A DNA stretch of 64,000 nucleotides from Roseibium alexandrii DFL-11 (GTDB lineage: Bacteria; Pseudomonadota; Alphaproteobacteria; Rhizobiales; Stappiaceae), in contig NZ_CM011002.1 of the NCBI RefSeq assembly GCF_000158095.2, positions 3,133,203 to 3,197,202 on the forward strand, in the 5' to 3' direction. The notes beneath the pieces are model-generated. The model was not told where the DNA came from. It saw only the letters and a list, made by a program, of their open reading frames with translations, and made no database searches. Of the stretch, positions 63,956 to 64,000 are shown one piece after another (within the stretch, counting starts at the first letter, position 1; each line of letters opens with the position of its first letter). The translations under genes and the position numbers were made by a program.

Positions 63956-64000
63956 GTCTGGCCCTGCCTCAACGTTGACCTCGAAGCAGCATAGCTCTAA

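Noticed and set aside
1..64000. Defence islands, prophage, transposons, CRISPR arrays, tRNA or rRNA genes
   Set aside because: None of the proteins has the relevant domains, no repeat-spacer pattern or long terminal inverted repeats were seen, and no tRNA-like cloverleaf was noticed. A tRNA search program was not run.

Overview
The window looks like a chromosomal segment of a marine or host-associated alphaproteobacterium of the Hyphomicrobiales, most like Stappiaceae (Roseibium/Labrenzia type). This is inferred from remembered family resemblance: the def-fmt-truA cluster, a Caulobacter-style cpa/Tad pilus locus, a MaoC-phosphate acetyltransferase fusion next to ackA, and a PutA protein without its own DNA-binding domain beside an Lrp-type regulator. 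I see no rRNA, tRNA, CRISPR array, insertion sequence or phage gene. Coding density is high and the window reads as core or stable accessory genome.

Layout. 1-3.5 kb: the 3' part of a large MscS-type channel gene, a DUF2189 membrane protein and a small unknown membrane protein. 3.5-10.5 kb: truA, a GNAT enzyme, fmt and def on the minus strand, divergent rmuC, then an NlpC/P60 hydrolase, a MarR-like regulator and an M17 aminopeptidase. 10.6-22.6 kb: a full Tad (Flp) pilus system. It comprises tadD, a minus-strand run flp-cpaA-cpaB-cpaC-cpaD-cpaE-cpaF-tadB-tadC, and a plus-strand group of an orphan secretin N-domain protein and two TadE-like pseudopilins. The 58-residue pilin (20309-20485) is followed by a strong hairpin before cpaA. 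TTAACC-type, CtrA-like sites lie before tadD and cpaB.

22.7-31.3 kb: MaoC-Pta fusion and acetate kinase, an orphan PhnD-like binding protein, a YihX-like HAD phosphatase, a histone-deacetylase-fold amidohydrolase, aldose 1-epimerase, phosphoglucomutase/phosphomannomutase and a retropepsin-like protease. 31.4-45.8 kb: a nucleoside uptake and salvage cluster on the minus strand. A SorC/DeoR-type regulator is followed by two paralogous BMP nucleoside-binding proteins, an ABC ATPase, two permeases, cdd, purine nucleoside phosphorylase, deoC, deoA, deoB, adenosine deaminase, a URC4/DUF1688 protein and upp. Imported nucleosides would be deaminated, phosphorolysed, and their (deoxy)ribose phosphate sent to glycolysis. 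Bases would be salvaged, or, if the URC4 link holds, uracil degraded.

45.8-52.2 kb: a 550-base AT-rich intergenic region with an unusual array of CGTCAC/GTGACG elements, a secreted VWA (DUF1194) protein, methylglyoxal synthase coupled to glucokinase, HrpB helicase and a DUF1186 protein. 52.2-64 kb: putA with a divergent Lrp regulator, a YnjBCD-type ABC transporter, a bacterioferritin whose haem-ligand methionine is arginine, with its Bfd ferredoxin, an SDR oxidoreductase and a long chemoreceptor.

No wholly new multi-gene system is evident. The best leads are the URC4-upp pairing inside a nucleoside operon, the CGTCAC array, the D-to-N change in the MaoC domain of the Pta fusion, and the haem-ligand-less bacterioferritin.
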